Shown here piece after piece: positions 5,868 to 6,078 of a stretch of DNA of 6,078 nucleotides. Positions within the stretch are counted from its first letter, which is position 1. Every line of letters begins with the position of its first letter. The stretch comes from Anaerolineae bacterium (GTDB lineage Bacteria > Chloroflexota > Anaerolineae > JAFGEY01). The position numbers and the translations under genes were made by a program. The notes under the pieces are model-generated. The model saw only the letters and a list, made by a program, of their open reading frames with translations. It had not been told where the DNA came from and did not search any database. Location: assembly GCA_016931365.1 (NCBI GenBank), contig JAFGEY010000401.1, forward strand, positions 1-6,078. The letters are read 5' to 3'.

Positions 5868-6054
5868 ATTTGGCGACCCAACAAGTATTTGGGTGTGTTT
5901 CATTTGAGTCAGGAGGAGTGCCGCACGCCTTCGTGCGGCGCGACCTGGCGCACAAAACGATGATGTTTGGCACGGCGTTGTGGAACAACGGGGCGTGCCA
6001 AACTCCTCACCGATTCAACTGAAATGCCCCCCAATTATTTCAGGAGGATAGAAT
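5868..6054 (+). other. Long structured 5' leader of the rightward gene
   Basis: Between the promoter and the ATG at 6055 the plus strand holds four inverted repeats in series: 5876-5881 with 5889-5894 (7-nt loop); 5920-5927 with 5932-5939 (perfect 8 bp, loop CCTT); 5965-5974 with 5994-6003 (perfect 10 bp), enclosing an inner stem 5976-5981 with 5985-5990; and 6020-6025 with 6037-6042, next to the ribosome site. A purine-rich AGGAGGAG occurs at 5911-5918, and CTCCTC at 6003-6008 could pair with it or with the real ribosome site. No long U-tract follows any stem, so none is a clear terminator. I recognise no known riboswitch class. A small open frame (GTG 5918, in frame with ATG 5960, stop 6022) of up to 34 residues is possible but unsupported. 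Confidence 0.45.
6042..6047 (+). promoter_or_regulatory. Ribosome binding site of the rightward gene
   Basis: AGGAGG at 6042-6047 precedes the ATG at 6055 by 7 nt, a near-ideal arrangement. Its first base is also the end of the inverted repeat 6020-6025/6037-6042. Confidence 0.8.
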
Positions 6055-6078
6055 ATGGAACAACTGGTTTATATTCCG
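6055..6078 (+). CDS. Start of an unidentified gene (3' truncated by window)
   Basis: Only eight codons are visible (M-E-Q-L-V-Y-I-P) before the window ends, too few to assign a family. The call that a gene starts here rests on context: a perfect AGGAGG 7 nt upstream, an extended -10 promoter at 5853-5861 and a structured leader. It is divergent from the redox operon, with which it shares the promoter region. Confidence 0.6.

Noticed and set aside
5721..5963. An 80-codon plus-strand open frame across the divergent promoter region
   Set aside because: It begins inside the redox gene's N-terminus, spans both promoters and the A-tract, and has no matching ribosome site or recognisable protein features.
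5868..6078. Left end of an IS110-type element with a bridge-RNA-like leader
   Set aside because: The promoter plus a series of stem-loops before an ORF recalls that layout, but only eight codons are visible, the I-P at residues 7-8 does not continue into a typical DEDD start, and no element ends or core repeats can be seen.

Overview
The window is GC-rich bacterial DNA, most likely from Chloroflexota (Anaerolineae-like). I base that on the mixture of families: a GT2 C-terminus, a small bactofilin, a DUF4446 protein, a long AlaX and an extracytoplasmic multi-thioredoxin/CcdA-type protein. The taxonomic call is an inference from general familiarity, not from a search.

Layout. Positions 1-434 (+) are the C-terminal end of a membrane glycosyltransferase that begins outside the window. 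A perfect 17-bp hairpin at 450-487 separates it from a convergent minus-strand block that fills most of the window. In transcription order that block is: a thioredoxin x3 / CcdA-DsbD-like membrane protein (5734-3689), a long alanyl-tRNA editing protein AlaX (3680-2493), a metallo-beta-lactamase-fold protein with a degraded metal site (2481-1618), a DUF4446 membrane-anchored protein (1596-1105) and a bactofilin (963-499). The first four genes are separated by only 8-21 nt and look like one operon. The bactofilin follows after a 141-nt gap that has its own possible promoter. At 5735-6054 lies a divergent promoter region, followed by an unusually structured leader of about 190 nt in front of a gene whose first eight codons close the window (6055-6078, +).

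How the genes may work together. The first protein probably carries reducing equivalents from the cytoplasm through its membrane domain to three CxxC domains outside the membrane. AlaX should clear mischarged tRNA(Ala) in the cytoplasm. The MBL-fold protein and DUF4446 have no assigned role. Bactofilin polymerises and usually acts as a scaffold for envelope processes. No single pathway unites them, so this reads as a housekeeping/envelope operon rather than a defence or mobile system.

The points most worth a second look are the triple-thioredoxin fusion, the MBL protein whose first metal motif reads T-D-C-D-R-E-R, and the hairpin-rich leader at 5868-6054. I saw no tRNA, rRNA, CRISPR array or identifiable mobile element.
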